From positions 2,790,001 to 2,854,000 of the forward strand of contig OZ244803.1 of the NCBI GenBank assembly GCA_965220045.1: 64,000 bases of DNA. Reading direction: 5' to 3'. Source of the stretch: VXOZ01 sp965220045 (GTDB taxonomy: Bacteria > Chloroflexota > UBA11872 > VXOZ01). Both the position numbers and the translations under genes were made by a program. How positions within the stretch are numbered: the stretch's first letter is position 1; each line of letters starts with the position of its first letter. Of the stretch, positions 8,764 to 17,263 are shown in pieces. The notes under the pieces were generated by a model. It ran no database searches. It saw only the letters and a program-made list of their open reading frames with translations, and was not told where the DNA came from.

Positions 8764-9424
8764 AGCGCTGCTTGCATTTTTCCGTTTCTACGTCAAGGTG
8801 CGCCCGTGGGGAGCGGAACTCGCGCTCCTCGTGGTCGCGGTCGTCCTGAGCGTCCTCGCGTTGCAGGGAGAGCCGTATTCCCTTGATGTCCCGCTGGGCG
8901 CAGCCATCCAATCGTGGCAATTGCCGTTGCTCGATCCGGTCTTACACGGTGTGAGCGCCATCGGGTGGTTCCGCATCGCGGCGCCCACCACGGTAGCGGT
9001 TGTCGTGTTGCTCTGGGCGCTCGGTTGGCGGCAACACGCGGTCGTCCTGGGAGCCGCGGCGCTTACCGGACACCTTTTCAATCAAGCGCTCAAGGCCCTC
9101 ATCGAGCGTCCGCGGCCAGAGTTGGGCGCTGAGCGCCTGGCTGAGTTGGGTGTGGACTCTTTTGCCTTTCCCAGCGGCCACGCGCAGTCTTTTACCATAT
9201 TCTATGGCTTCCTTGCCTTATTCATCTGGCAAAACGTCCGGCAACCTTGGCCGCGCAGGGTCGGTACTGCCTGTATGCTCCTCATGATTGTGCTCGTCGG
9301 CATCTCCCGGGTGTATCTGGGCGTGCATTGGCCGAGCGACGTCGCCGGAGCATACTGTATTGGCTTGCTATGGCTGCTCCTCTGGACACGGGGGCAGAGT
9401 GCCTGGAACAGCATAGAACGGTAG
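8756..9424 (+). CDS. PAP2-family membrane phosphatase
   Basis: 222 residues with six predicted membrane helices. It carries all three phosphatase motifs: KALIERPRP, FPSGHAQ and SRVYLGVHWPSDVAG, containing the catalytic His pair, Arg and Asp. Relatives dephosphorylate phosphatidate, undecaprenyl diphosphate or phosphatidylglycerol phosphate on the outer face of the membrane; the exact substrate is not visible. GTG start lies inside the end of the preceding gene. Confidence 0.92.
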   Translation: MGEALLAFFRFYVKVRPWGAELALLVVAVVLSVLALQGEPYSLDVPLGAAIQSWQLPLLDPVLHGVSAIGWFRIAAPTTVAVVVLLWALGWRQHAVVLGAAALTGHLFNQALKALIERPRPELGAERLAELGVDSFAFPSGHAQSFTIFYGFLALFIWQNVRQPWPRRVGTACMLLMIVLVGISRVYLGVHWPSDVAGAYCIGLLWLLLWTRGQSAWNSIER

Positions 9425-9536
9425 CCAGCGGGTCCAACAAGAAAACGAAAATGAAGACGAGGGAAAATTCTCCAATTGCCGCACTCTCTCGACTTGTAGC
9501 AAGTGAAGCGAGTGGCTAGAATAGTGTGAGTGTACT

Positions 9537-9564
9537 TTGTGTCTACTTTCACACGGTTTATACT
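9537..9564 (+). promoter_or_regulatory. ctaC promoter with CRP/FNR-like palindrome over the -35
   Basis: TTGTGT (9537-9542) and TATACT (9559-9564) are spaced 16 bases. The -35 is the left arm of an inverted repeat TTGTGT-N6-TCACAC (9537-9554), a TGTG-N8-CACA dyad. The same layout recurs before ctaD. A TSS near 9571 would give a leader of about 240 bases. Confidence 0.5.
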
Positions 9565-9674
9565 GTGAGGGCACGAGCGAGAGTTGCAGGGCATCTGCCG
9601 CTGTAACTACGCTGACAAGCAATAGCACAAGCCCTCGCGCTTACAACTTCGCTTACAAGGAGCGAGCGACAGAC

Positions 9675-9812
9675 ATGGCTGAGGCAAGCCGGCACTGGAT
9701 TGGAGTCCGGTGCTTATTCTTCCCAAATCTCAGAGACTTAGGCAGGACTGCGACCTCCGGGACACGGGCGGGCGCCATGCAAAAGGCATTTCGCCTACAG
9801 GAGGCAGCGTAG
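9675..9812 (+). CDS. Possible leader ORF upstream of ctaC
   Basis: A 45-codon frame beginning with ATG after an AAGGAG site (12 bases upstream) and ending TAG one base before the ctaC ATG. It has no recognisable domain. The close stop-to-start spacing could couple its translation to ctaC, but the composition gives no proof of coding. Confidence 0.25.
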   Translation: MAEASRHWIGVRCLFFPNLRDLGRTATSGTRAGAMQKAFRLQEAA

Positions 9813-9813
9813 C

Positions 9814-10854
9814 ATGCACGCACCGGAGCATTCCCTCGGCAGGCGCTTCATGCGCGTAGCCGGGCTGGTCGTCGTCGGGGCCCTGGCCGCTGTGGTTCTG
9901 GCGGGTTGCGGCGCGGTGGATACACCGCAAACCACGCTCTTTCCCCGGTCAGATAACAATCAGGTCATCACTGATCTCTATGCACCGCTGACGTGGCTGG
10001 CGATTGTCATTTTCATTCTGGTCCAGGGCCTGCTTGTTTACTCCGTATTTCGCTTCCGCGTACGTGAAGATGACGACAGCATCCCGCCGCAAGTCCACGG
10101 CAATACGCGGTTGGAGATTGCCTGGACGCTCGCACCGTCGATTGTCGTCGTCATCATGCTAATTCTGACGTACCAAGCCATGGCAATTATCGAGGCCGAT
10201 CCACCGGAAGACGCCCTGCGCGTCCGCGTTGTCGGCCATCAATGGTGGTGGGAAATACACTATCCCGACCATGACGTAATAACTGCCAACGAGATTCACA
10301 TTCCAATCGACCGAGCCGTCTATTTCGAACTGGAGTCCAATGACGTCATTCACTCGTTCTGGGTGCCGCGCCTTATGGGGAAACGCGACCTGATGCCGGG
10401 GTCCACGAACACGATCTGGTTCACGCCAACCGAGGAAGGACTCTACGCGGCGCAATGCGCCGAATACTGCGGCACGGCCCACGCGCAGATGCGGTTCCAC
10501 GTGGTTGTGGAATCCGAGGCCGCATTCAATAAGTGGTTGGATAAACAGCGAGAGCCCGCTGCGGAGATGACCGGCGATGCCGCCGAGGGCGCGAAGCTCT
10601 TCATTAGCCGCGCCTGCGTCACGTGCCATACGATTCGGGGTACGGATGCCATCGGTACGATCGGGCCGGACCTTACGCACGTTGCCAGCCGCACCTATAT
10701 CGCCGGCGGCATCCTGGAAAACACGACGGCGGATGTGACGAACTGGTTGAGCGATCCCGAGGGACTCAAACCGGGGAACAAGATGATTCTGCCGATTGAG
10801 TTGACGGGTGAAGATATACGCTTGCTCACGGCGTACATTCGAGCGCTGAGATAG
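9814..10854 (+). CDS. ctaC: Cytochrome c oxidase subunit II with fused cytochrome c domain
   Basis: 346 residues. Signal peptide with lipobox LAGC (Cys32), two transmembrane helices (about 57-80 and 103-125), then the extracellular cupredoxin domain with the CuA ligands His180, Cys215, Glu217, Cys219, His223 and Met226. A C-terminal c-type cytochrome domain follows (CVTCH 268-272, probable axial Met324), which makes this a caa3-type oxidase that takes electrons through its own haem c. It is the first gene of the ctaC-ctaG cluster. GGAGGC precedes the ATG by about 9 bases. Confidence 0.95.
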   Translation: MHAPEHSLGRRFMRVAGLVVVGALAAVVLAGCGAVDTPQTTLFPRSDNNQVITDLYAPLTWLAIVIFILVQGLLVYSVFRFRVREDDDSIPPQVHGNTRLEIAWTLAPSIVVVIMLILTYQAMAIIEADPPEDALRVRVVGHQWWWEIHYPDHDVITANEIHIPIDRAVYFELESNDVIHSFWVPRLMGKRDLMPGSTNTIWFTPTEEGLYAAQCAEYCGTAHAQMRFHVVVESEAAFNKWLDKQREPAAEMTGDAAEGAKLFISRACVTCHTIRGTDAIGTIGPDLTHVASRTYIAGGILENTTADVTNWLSDPEGLKPGNKMILPIELTGEDIRLLTAYIRALR

Positions 10855-10866
10855 CCGCGAAAAGAT

Positions 10867-10896
10867 TGTGAAAATGCTCACAAACACTGTACTATT
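10867..10896 (+). promoter_or_regulatory. ctaD promoter with perfect TTGTGA-N6-TCACAA dyad
   Basis: TTGTGA (10867-10872) and TACTAT (10891-10896) are 18 bases apart. The dyad 10867-10884 is a perfect palindrome with the half-site spacing of CRP/FNR-superfamily operators and covers the -35, so binding would more likely repress than activate this promoter. Confidence 0.6.
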
Positions 10897-10968
10897 GGGA
10901 TGGACGGTACCGCGTAGACGCGCGGGAAATACGGGTATCACCGCGTCTGTGCAACGAGGAGTGTCGGC

Positions 10969-12840
10969 ATGGCAACAGTAACAGACGTACGCGCACAGGA
11001 ACGCGTTTCCACCGGTGCGGCGATCTGGAGTTGGATAACTACCATCGACCATAAGCGCATCGGCGTGCTCTATTTTGTCACGTCGCTCATCTATTTCATG
11101 GTTGCCGGGTTTGAAGCGCTGCTCATCCGGCTGCAGCTCGCGACGCCGGACGGTCAGATCCTCAACCCCGATCTGTACAACCAACTGTTCACCATGCACG
11201 GCACGGCCATGGTCTTCATGGTCGCTATGCCCATGGCGGCGGCGTTCTTCAACTTTCTCATCCCGCTTATGATTGGCGCCCGCGACGTGGCGTTCCCGCG
11301 TCTCAACGCCTTCAGTTACTGGACGTTTCTCGGCGGCAGCTTGCTCATGCACAGCAGCTTCTTGTTCGGGCAGGCGCCCGACGGCGGCTGGTTCGGCTAC
11401 GCCAACTTGACGTCCAAAGAATATTCGCCTGGGCTCAGTATCGACTTCTGGGGTCTAGGCCTGTTGGTGCTCGGTGTCGCGTCAGTTGCCGCCGCGCTCA
11501 ATTTCATCATTACGATTATCAATCTGCGGGCACCGGGCATGACCCTCATGCGGATGCCGGTGTTCGTGTGGATGACCTTCGTTACGTCATTCCTGATCAT
11601 CTTCGCCTTTCCCGCCATCACGGCCGCGCTTATCTTCCTGGAGTTCGACCGCCTGTTTGGCACGAACTTCTACGAGGTGGCCGAAGGCGGCGACCCAATG
11701 CTCTGGCAGCACCTCTTCTGGGTCTTCGGACATCCGGAGGTGTATATTCTTGTTCTGCCGGGGTTCGGTATTGCATCCGAGATCCTGCCCACATTTTCCC
11801 GCAAGCCGATCTTTGGCTATAGCGCGATGGTATTTGCCGCGGTGGCCATCGGTTTCCTGGGCTTCAGCGTGTGGGCACACCACATGTTCACCACCGGCAT
11901 GGGCACCATTGCCGACGCCGCATTCGCCGGTTCCACGATGCTCATCGCCATTCCCACCGGCATCAAGATGTTCAACTGGGTGGCCACCTGCTTTGGCGGC
12001 AGGATACGCCTGACGGTTCCCATGCTCTTTGCGCTGGGATTCTTGACGACGTTCCTCATCGGCGGCCTCACCGGCCCGATGCTGGCAGCCGTGCCGCTGG
12101 ACCTGCACTTCCAGGACGGTTATTTTGTGGTCGGCCATTTCCACTACGTCCTCTTTGGCGGTCTCATCCTGGCCCTGATGGGCGGCATCTACTACTGGTT
12201 CCCCAAGATCACCGGGCGCATGATGAGCGAGAAGATTGGCAAATTGCACTTTTGGCTAATGTTCACGTTCATGAATCTGACCTTCTTCCCCATGCATTTC
12301 GTAGGTCTGGACGGCATGCCGCGGCGCGTCAGCACGTATGCCGCCGGCATGGGCTGGGAATTCTGGAACATGTTCATCTCTATAAGCGCGTTTGGCATCG
12401 GCCTGTCGGTGTTGGTATTCCTCCACAACCTCGTCACGAGCTACATCAAGGGCGAGCCAGCCGGCAACGACCCTTGGGACGCGCGCACGCTGGAGTGGGC
12501 CATTCCCAGTCCGCCTCCGGAGCACAACTTCGATGAGATTCCCACCATCACCCACCGCGACCAGGTGTGGTACGACAAGTACGGCGACGGCCACGGCAGT
12601 GCGGCGGAACTCAGCAAGACCAGTGCGGCCGTTGCGGAGCATGCGGAAGAAGACGAAGAGCACGATGTCCACATGCCGGACCCGTCATACTGGCCGCTCC
12701 TGGTTGGCGCCGGACTGACGATTGCGGCGGCGGGACTGATGATTCACATTCTCGTCGCGATTTTCGGCGTGGCCTGGACGATAGTTGCGATCTATGCGTG
12801 GTCGCTGGAACCCGCGTCCACGCCGCCTGACGAACACTAG
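10969..12840 (+). CDS. ctaD: Cytochrome c oxidase subunit I
   Basis: 623 residues, haem-copper oxidase core subunit that reduces O2 to water and pumps protons. Haem a ligands are His77 and His392 and the haem a3 ligand is His390 (VVGHFHYV). CuB ligands are His255 in FGHPEVYI (with Tyr259 for the His-Tyr cross-link), His304 and His305. Glu257 in HPEVY places it in the A1 type. Past the usual 12 helices there is a C-terminal extension with an acidic linker and about two more helices (575-610), as in some other bacterial caa3 oxidases. Its own promoter lies in the 114-base gap after ctaC. Confidence 0.97.
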   Translation: MATVTDVRAQERVSTGAAIWSWITTIDHKRIGVLYFVTSLIYFMVAGFEALLIRLQLATPDGQILNPDLYNQLFTMHGTAMVFMVAMPMAAAFFNFLIPLMIGARDVAFPRLNAFSYWTFLGGSLLMHSSFLFGQAPDGGWFGYANLTSKEYSPGLSIDFWGLGLLVLGVASVAAALNFIITIINLRAPGMTLMRMPVFVWMTFVTSFLIIFAFPAITAALIFLEFDRLFGTNFYEVAEGGDPMLWQHLFWVFGHPEVYILVLPGFGIASEILPTFSRKPIFGYSAMVFAAVAIGFLGFSVWAHHMFTTGMGTIADAAFAGSTMLIAIPTGIKMFNWVATCFGGRIRLTVPMLFALGFLTTFLIGGLTGPMLAAVPLDLHFQDGYFVVGHFHYVLFGGLILALMGGIYYWFPKITGRMMSEKIGKLHFWLMFTFMNLTFFPMHFVGLDGMPRRVSTYAAGMGWEFWNMFISISAFGIGLSVLVFLHNLVTSYIKGEPAGNDPWDARTLEWAIPSPPPEHNFDEIPTITHRDQVWYDKYGDGHGSAAELSKTSAAVAEHAEEDEEHDVHMPDPSYWPLLVGAGLTIAAAGLMIHILVAIFGVAWTIVAIYAWSLEPASTPPDEH

Positions 12841-13063
12841 TACATATGCCGGGTAAACGTGACTTGGGCCTAAGTTCCAATACACATAGGGCCAGGAAGT
12901 CCAACCAAGGCTAGGAAGCCCAACCGAAGGCAAGGAAGTCCGAACTGAAGACTAAGCCTCCATCCTGTCCCCTCTCCCGGGGGAGAGGGCAAGGGTGAGG
13001 GCGATGATGAAATGCCGGAACACAGCAAGGCCAATCGAGGGCCAGCTTTAGGAGAATCTCTGA
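12841..13063. repeat. Intergenic repeats inside the oxidase cluster
   Basis: The gap between ctaD and ctaE holds three imperfect AAGGAAGTCC-type direct repeats (about 12890-12945). A CCCTCTCCC/GGGAGAGGG hairpin followed by AAGGGTGAGGG (12967-13001) is a member of a repeat family also seen near 16.8-17.1, 19.25, 48.8 and 53.1 kb. The hairpin could modulate read-through into ctaE. Confidence 0.7.
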
Positions 13064-13696
13064 ATGAGCGATGCAGCACTCGCCCACGAGGCGCATGAAG
13101 AGCATCCAACGTCCACGGGACTGAACCACCGCAAGATCCTCATGTGGGCCTTTCTCGGCTCAGAGTGTATTTTCTTTGGTTCCTTGATCACTACTTACCT
13201 CGTTTACCGCGGCAAGAGTATCGTTGGCCCGTATCCCGATGAGATTCTCAACATTCCGCTCACTTCGGTCAGCACGTTTGTGCTGCTCATGAGCAGCTTG
13301 GCGATGGTGCTGGCGCTGGCCGGTTTCGAAAGAGCGGCGGCTGCCGGCGCGGACGAAGAACGCAAAAAAAGTGAGTTGAAAAAGGGTCGCTTCTGGCTGC
13401 TGATGACCGCCGTGCTCGGCACCGGCTTCCTCGGCTTTCAAGTGTACGAATTCTATGAATTCGTACACCATGGCTTGGGGCTTACCACCAATCTCTTCGG
13501 CACGACATTCTATGTGCTCACCGGCTTTCACGGCACGCACGTCGGCGTCGGTGTCGTGTGGCTGGTGTCGCTCCTGGTGCTGAGTTACTTCGGCAAAGTG
13601 AAGCCGCTCGACGTCGAACTGGGCGGCCTGTACTGGCACTTTGTTGATATAGTCTGGATTATCATTTTTACATTGATCTACTTGATCCCTACGTAG
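13064..13696 (+). CDS. ctaE: Cytochrome c oxidase subunit III
   Basis: 210 residues, about five membrane helices. It contains the subunit III features FLGSECIFFGSLITTY, GFQVYEFYEF, FYVLTGFHGTHVGVG and GLYWHFVDIVWI. The subunit binds lipid beside subunit I and stabilises proton pumping. It is the five-helix form usual for bacterial caa3 enzymes. AGGAGA lies 8 bases before the ATG. The DNA for VYEFYEFVH forms a perfect palindrome (13442-13468). Confidence 0.95.
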   Translation: MSDAALAHEAHEEHPTSTGLNHRKILMWAFLGSECIFFGSLITTYLVYRGKSIVGPYPDEILNIPLTSVSTFVLLMSSLAMVLALAGFERAAAAGADEERKKSELKKGRFWLLMTAVLGTGFLGFQVYEFYEFVHHGLGLTTNLFGTTFYVLTGFHGTHVGVGVVWLVSLLVLSYFGKVKPLDVELGGLYWHFVDIVWIIIFTLIYLIPT

Positions 13697-13824
13697 CGCT
13701 GTATGCGACACGCCAAGCTGCGGGGACGTATCCTTGTAGCGCAGGGGCTTGTCCCCCGCCGGGCAAGAGCTGGAGAGCTTTTCTGTCGCCGGCAGCTTCA
13801 TAGCCGAACCGTGAGGAGGAGAGC
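13697..13824. repeat. Dispersed GTAGCGCGGGGG-type hairpin between ctaE and ctaF
   Basis: Positions about 13736-13760 match the repeat GTAGCGC(G/A)GGGGCTTGTCCCC that recurs at 22.0-22.5, 39.97-40.2, 43.4-43.6 and 50.8-51.1 kb. It has apparently inserted within the operon. Confidence 0.7.
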
Positions 13825-14130
13825 ATGAGCACGGAAGCAGCCCACACCGATGAGGCCCACGCCACCACTGGGCACTATGTCCGCATCGCCATCATCCTCA
13901 CTGTTCTGACAATCATGGAAGTCGCCACGTACTACGTGGACATTCCGTTTGCCTTGCTGATCCCGTTGCTGCTGGTGTTGGCGGGCATGAAGTTCGGCCT
14001 CGTCGTCGCGTACTACATGCACCTGCGCTACGACAGCAAGCTCTTCTCCGGCTTCTTCTTCTTTGGCTTGACGATTGAGATACTCCTGCTGATTGCGCTC
14101 ATGGTGCTCTTCGGCTTCCGCTCGGGATAA
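13825..14130 (+). CDS. ctaF: Cytochrome c oxidase subunit IV (prokaryotic, CtaF type)
   Basis: 101 residues with three membrane helices and the conserved FGLVVAYYMHLRYDSKLF segment typical of the prokaryotic subunit IV family. This is an accessory subunit of caa3 oxidases. GAGGAGGAG precedes the ATG, and the stop overlaps the ctaG start by one base (TAATG). Confidence 0.9.
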   Translation: MSTEAAHTDEAHATTGHYVRIAIILTVLTIMEVATYYVDIPFALLIPLLLVLAGMKFGLVVAYYMHLRYDSKLFSGFFFFGLTIEILLLIALMVLFGFRSG

Positions 14131-15017
14131 TGGTCGCCGCCCTAACGACTGGCATTACATACCTCGCGGTTGGGGCAAGTTGCGGTATTATTAGCCTCTT
14201 CTACGCGATCGGCGTAACACGGGCACATCGGCTCGGCCGCTCCACTCCTTCAGCATGGCGCAGGCTCTCCTTCGGCTCGGGTATCGCCCTGATACTGATT
14301 TCCCTCATCGGGCCGGTGGATACGCTCTCTGAGCAGTATTTCACCATGCACATGATCCAGCATCTCTTGCTGATGCTGATCGCCCCGCCTCTGCTGCTGG
14401 TCGGAGCGCCGGTGGTGATGGTGCTGCGGGGCGCGCCGCCCTTTCTGCAACGGCCAGTTTTCGTCACTGTGGCGCGCAACCGCGTCATGCGCCGCATTAC
14501 GCAAACACTGTTGCATTCTCACGTCGCACTCGGCTTGTTTCTGGCAACACTGTGGCTCTGGCACGTGCCGCAATTGTATTCCGCGGCGGTGAATGACGAC
14601 TTTGTACACCTGCTCGAACACACGTTATTCTTCTGGCCGGCTATTTTCTTCTGGTGGAACGTGGTCGACTCCTGGCCGTTTCGCGCCCGCCTTTCGGCGC
14701 CGCGCCGCCTGCTCTATATCTTTTTCGCCACGGCCGGGCTCAAGCTCGTTGGCGTTCTCATTACGGTTTCCGGCCAAGTGCTCTACACCGCCTATCTCCT
14801 GCCGCGCGAGGGCACGGACTTCACCGCTCTGGACGACCAGCGCATCGGCGGTCTTATCATGTGGATGGGCGGCGGCCTGTACATGCTGCTGCCCCTGGCG
14901 ATCGTCTTTTTCCGTTGGGCGCAGCAGGACGCCCTGGCTGAGCCGCCTCCGCCTCCGGGGCGCCGTTCCGCGACTGGGCTTTCCTCAACCCAGACCAACC
15001 CGCACGAGCCGATCTAG
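14130..15017 (+). CDS. ctaG: Cytochrome c oxidase assembly factor CtaG (caa3 type)
   Basis: 295 residues with about seven membrane helices. Conserved features are FTMHMIQHLLLMLIAPPLLL, LWLWHVPQLYSAA, LLEHTLFFWPAIFFWW and the final GLIMWMGGG segment. The His residues of HMIQHLLL are thought to handle copper for the CuB or CuA site. It is unrelated to the Cox11-type proteins that share the name. A one-base overlap with ctaF shows translational coupling. Confidence 0.92.
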   Translation: MVAALTTGITYLAVGASCGIISLFYAIGVTRAHRLGRSTPSAWRRLSFGSGIALILISLIGPVDTLSEQYFTMHMIQHLLLMLIAPPLLLVGAPVVMVLRGAPPFLQRPVFVTVARNRVMRRITQTLLHSHVALGLFLATLWLWHVPQLYSAAVNDDFVHLLEHTLFFWPAIFFWWNVVDSWPFRARLSAPRRLLYIFFATAGLKLVGVLITVSGQVLYTAYLLPREGTDFTALDDQRIGGLIMWMGGGLYMLLPLAIVFFRWAQQDALAEPPPPPGRRSATGLSSTQTNPHEPI

Positions 15018-15156
15018 ACTGCCGCGCACATACCTGCCTAAGATAAGCGGAGTACCCTCAGCCCCGTGCAGGGGCGCGCTCCGCGGACAGCACGCCGGCA
15101 TGTGACTCTCTAGGCAACGCAGCCGGCCCTCAAGTGCCGACGTAGGTGGTTTTCGC

Positions 15157-16464
15157 ATGCTCGATGCAGTAGAAATCAACGCAGAGTCCGCATACACGCG
15201 CAGCCTTGAGCGCAACGTGTGGAAGTTCTATCTGTTGAAAGTAGCCTGGGGCGTGCGCTGGGGAACGCTGCTGCCGATCTTCGCCATCTATTTCATCGAC
15301 CGCGGCATTTCCCTTACCGGCTTCATGATCCTCATGGCCACGCTCAATCTCTCCAGCATCGCGTCCGAGTTGCCCACCGGCCTCTTCGCCGACCGCTTCA
15401 GCCGCAAGTGGAGCATCTTCGTGGGGGCTCTGGTCGGTTGCGGGGGCGTCGTTACTCTCATATTTGCCGTTGATTATTTCGTTTTCGTGCTCGGCTTTAT
15501 CCTCGTGGGCGTGGGCGCGGCCTTTGCCTCCGGCGCTGACATGGCGCTCTTCTACGATTCCATCAAAGGCGCGGGACTGGAGGGGCGGGTGCAGACCCTT
15601 TTGGGACGGGCCCTGGCCATAGAGAACATCAGTATGGTCGGCGGTACGCTCATCACCGGGGTCGTTGCAAGCCAGACCGGCTTGACGGGACCGTTCTGGG
15701 CAAGCGCCGCCTCCCTGATAACGGCGGCCAGCATCGCACTCTGGTTCGTTGAACCCGCTATCGAACGCGACCGGCCCTCATCTGCACGGCCCGTGGCATT
15801 CGGCGATCAAGCGCGCGCCTACTTCCGCCACCTCAGGGCTACGGTACAGACCATCACGCACAACCCTGAGCTGGTTGGCCTCGTGGTGGCCTACGTGGTG
15901 CTGATGCGCACCTACTTCTTGTCTGAGCGTCCCTTTGGCGGACCCTACCTCACGTCGCTGGGCTTCTCTGCCGCGGATCTTGGCTTCATCTATGCCCTGT
16001 TCTACGCGGTGATGTCGGCATTCATGCTCGGCTCGGCCCGGATACGGACCTTGCTGTGGGGCAGCGAGCGCGCCGCGCTGTTGTCGCTGGGCGTAGTCGG
16101 CATGGTGTCCCTCGTGGTATTGGTAAACGCGCCGCACCGGGCAATCGTCATTATGGGCATGCTCGGCATCTACGTGATGATCGGCTTGCTCCATCCGCTA
16201 ATGCAGGAGAGCCTCAACCGCCGCCTCGTTTCGGCCCAGCGCGCCTCCTGCCTCTCCCTCGTGCAAGCATCCATCTATACGCTCGGCCTGCTGGTTGGCA
16301 CGCCGCTCGGCGCCGTCGCCGACGTCTTTGGATTGGAAACGGGACTGCAAGCCTTCCAGTGGGCGTTCGTGCCGGCAATCCTGCTGGCCGTGCTCTTAGC
16401 CTGGCGGGTGTTGAAACCGCCGGCGCGGCCCAGTACTCCTGCGAGCAGCAGGGGAGATGGTTAG
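15157..16464 (+). CDS. MFS transporter
   Basis: 435 residues with about 12 membrane helices. The motif A region between helices 2 and 3 reads ELPTGLFADRFSRKWSI, and a long central loop (about 200-225) separates the two halves. This looks like a drug/multi-solute permease; the substrate is unknown. The ATG at 15157 has no strong ribosome-binding site (GTAGGTGG about 9 bases upstream). It stands alone behind the oxidase cluster. Confidence 0.85.
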   Translation: MLDAVEINAESAYTRSLERNVWKFYLLKVAWGVRWGTLLPIFAIYFIDRGISLTGFMILMATLNLSSIASELPTGLFADRFSRKWSIFVGALVGCGGVVTLIFAVDYFVFVLGFILVGVGAAFASGADMALFYDSIKGAGLEGRVQTLLGRALAIENISMVGGTLITGVVASQTGLTGPFWASAASLITAASIALWFVEPAIERDRPSSARPVAFGDQARAYFRHLRATVQTITHNPELVGLVVAYVVLMRTYFLSERPFGGPYLTSLGFSAADLGFIYALFYAVMSAFMLGSARIRTLLWGSERAALLSLGVVGMVSLVVLVNAPHRAIVIMGMLGIYVMIGLLHPLMQESLNRRLVSAQRASCLSLVQASIYTLGLLVGTPLGAVADVFGLETGLQAFQWAFVPAILLAVLLAWRVLKPPARPSTPASSRGDG

Positions 16465-17263
16465 CGCGGGAGGCGCAGTGAATCCACCTCTTCGGTAGGC
16501 GCAGGTTTGCAACCTGCGCCCGCGCGGTGGAACAGTCCCAGTACGTGCCGCTGTCTTTTTTATCGCGGCCGCGCCGGGGGATTCACCCTCACCCCAATGC
16601 TGTTTCAGCAAAGTAGCGCGGGGGCTTGCCCCACCGGAGCACACGGAACTACGATCACGCCAGCAGCACAAGGCGTGGTATTGGCATTTTCACTGATTGA
16701 AGCAGGTGCACGAAGAGTTGACTTTACAGCAGACGCAGGTTACAAACCTGCGCTACCGGAAATGTAAGGTAATGGGAGTGCCGTGTTCCTTGCCAAGAAT
16801 GTTATTGCGACCACATTGCACCCTCACCCCAGCCCTCTTCCGCGGGAGACCTTTGCGAATCCCTCGCCACAGCGAGGTAGTCTCCTCTCCCTTGACAGAG
16901 ACCTTTGTGTAACCCACGCGGCAGCGAGGTAGTCCCCTCTCCCTTGACGGGAGAGGGTTAGAGCCTGCCCCGTACGCCGATCCACAGTATCGGATGATAC
17001 GGGGGTGAGGGTGAATCTGTTCTAAACACCAGTCAGTCTGCTGCTGTTATGTATTGACTGTACATGTCATACGATTAGAACAGCAAGGAATCCCCTCACC
17101 CCAGCCCTCTCCCAAAGGAGAGGGGGTACCTCCTTGCCCACTGGACCTTGTCATGCAAGAGTCTCCGCCGGGAAAGGGAGCAGGGAGCGGAAGCAAGTGG
17201 ATGCGTCGTGGCTCCGGTTCCCGCTCCCTTCCTTGCGATGACGTTTGCGGTAAGCGCCTACCC
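16465..17263. repeat. Repeat-rich intergenic region
   Basis: No gene is supported in this 0.8 kb. It holds two copies of a GCAGGTT(T/A)-type dyad (about 16500-16520 and 16735-16757). It also holds at least three CACCCTCACCCC/CCCTCTCCC elements (about 16820-16840, 16885-17012 with an internal direct repeat of CCTTTGnG(A/T)A...GCGAGGTAGTC, and 17094-17130). Such elements are typical of short palindromic intergenic repeats. Confidence 0.7.

Noticed and set aside
16507..16912. Short plus-strand frames
   Set aside because: They consist of translated repeat elements and lack starts with ribosome-binding sites.
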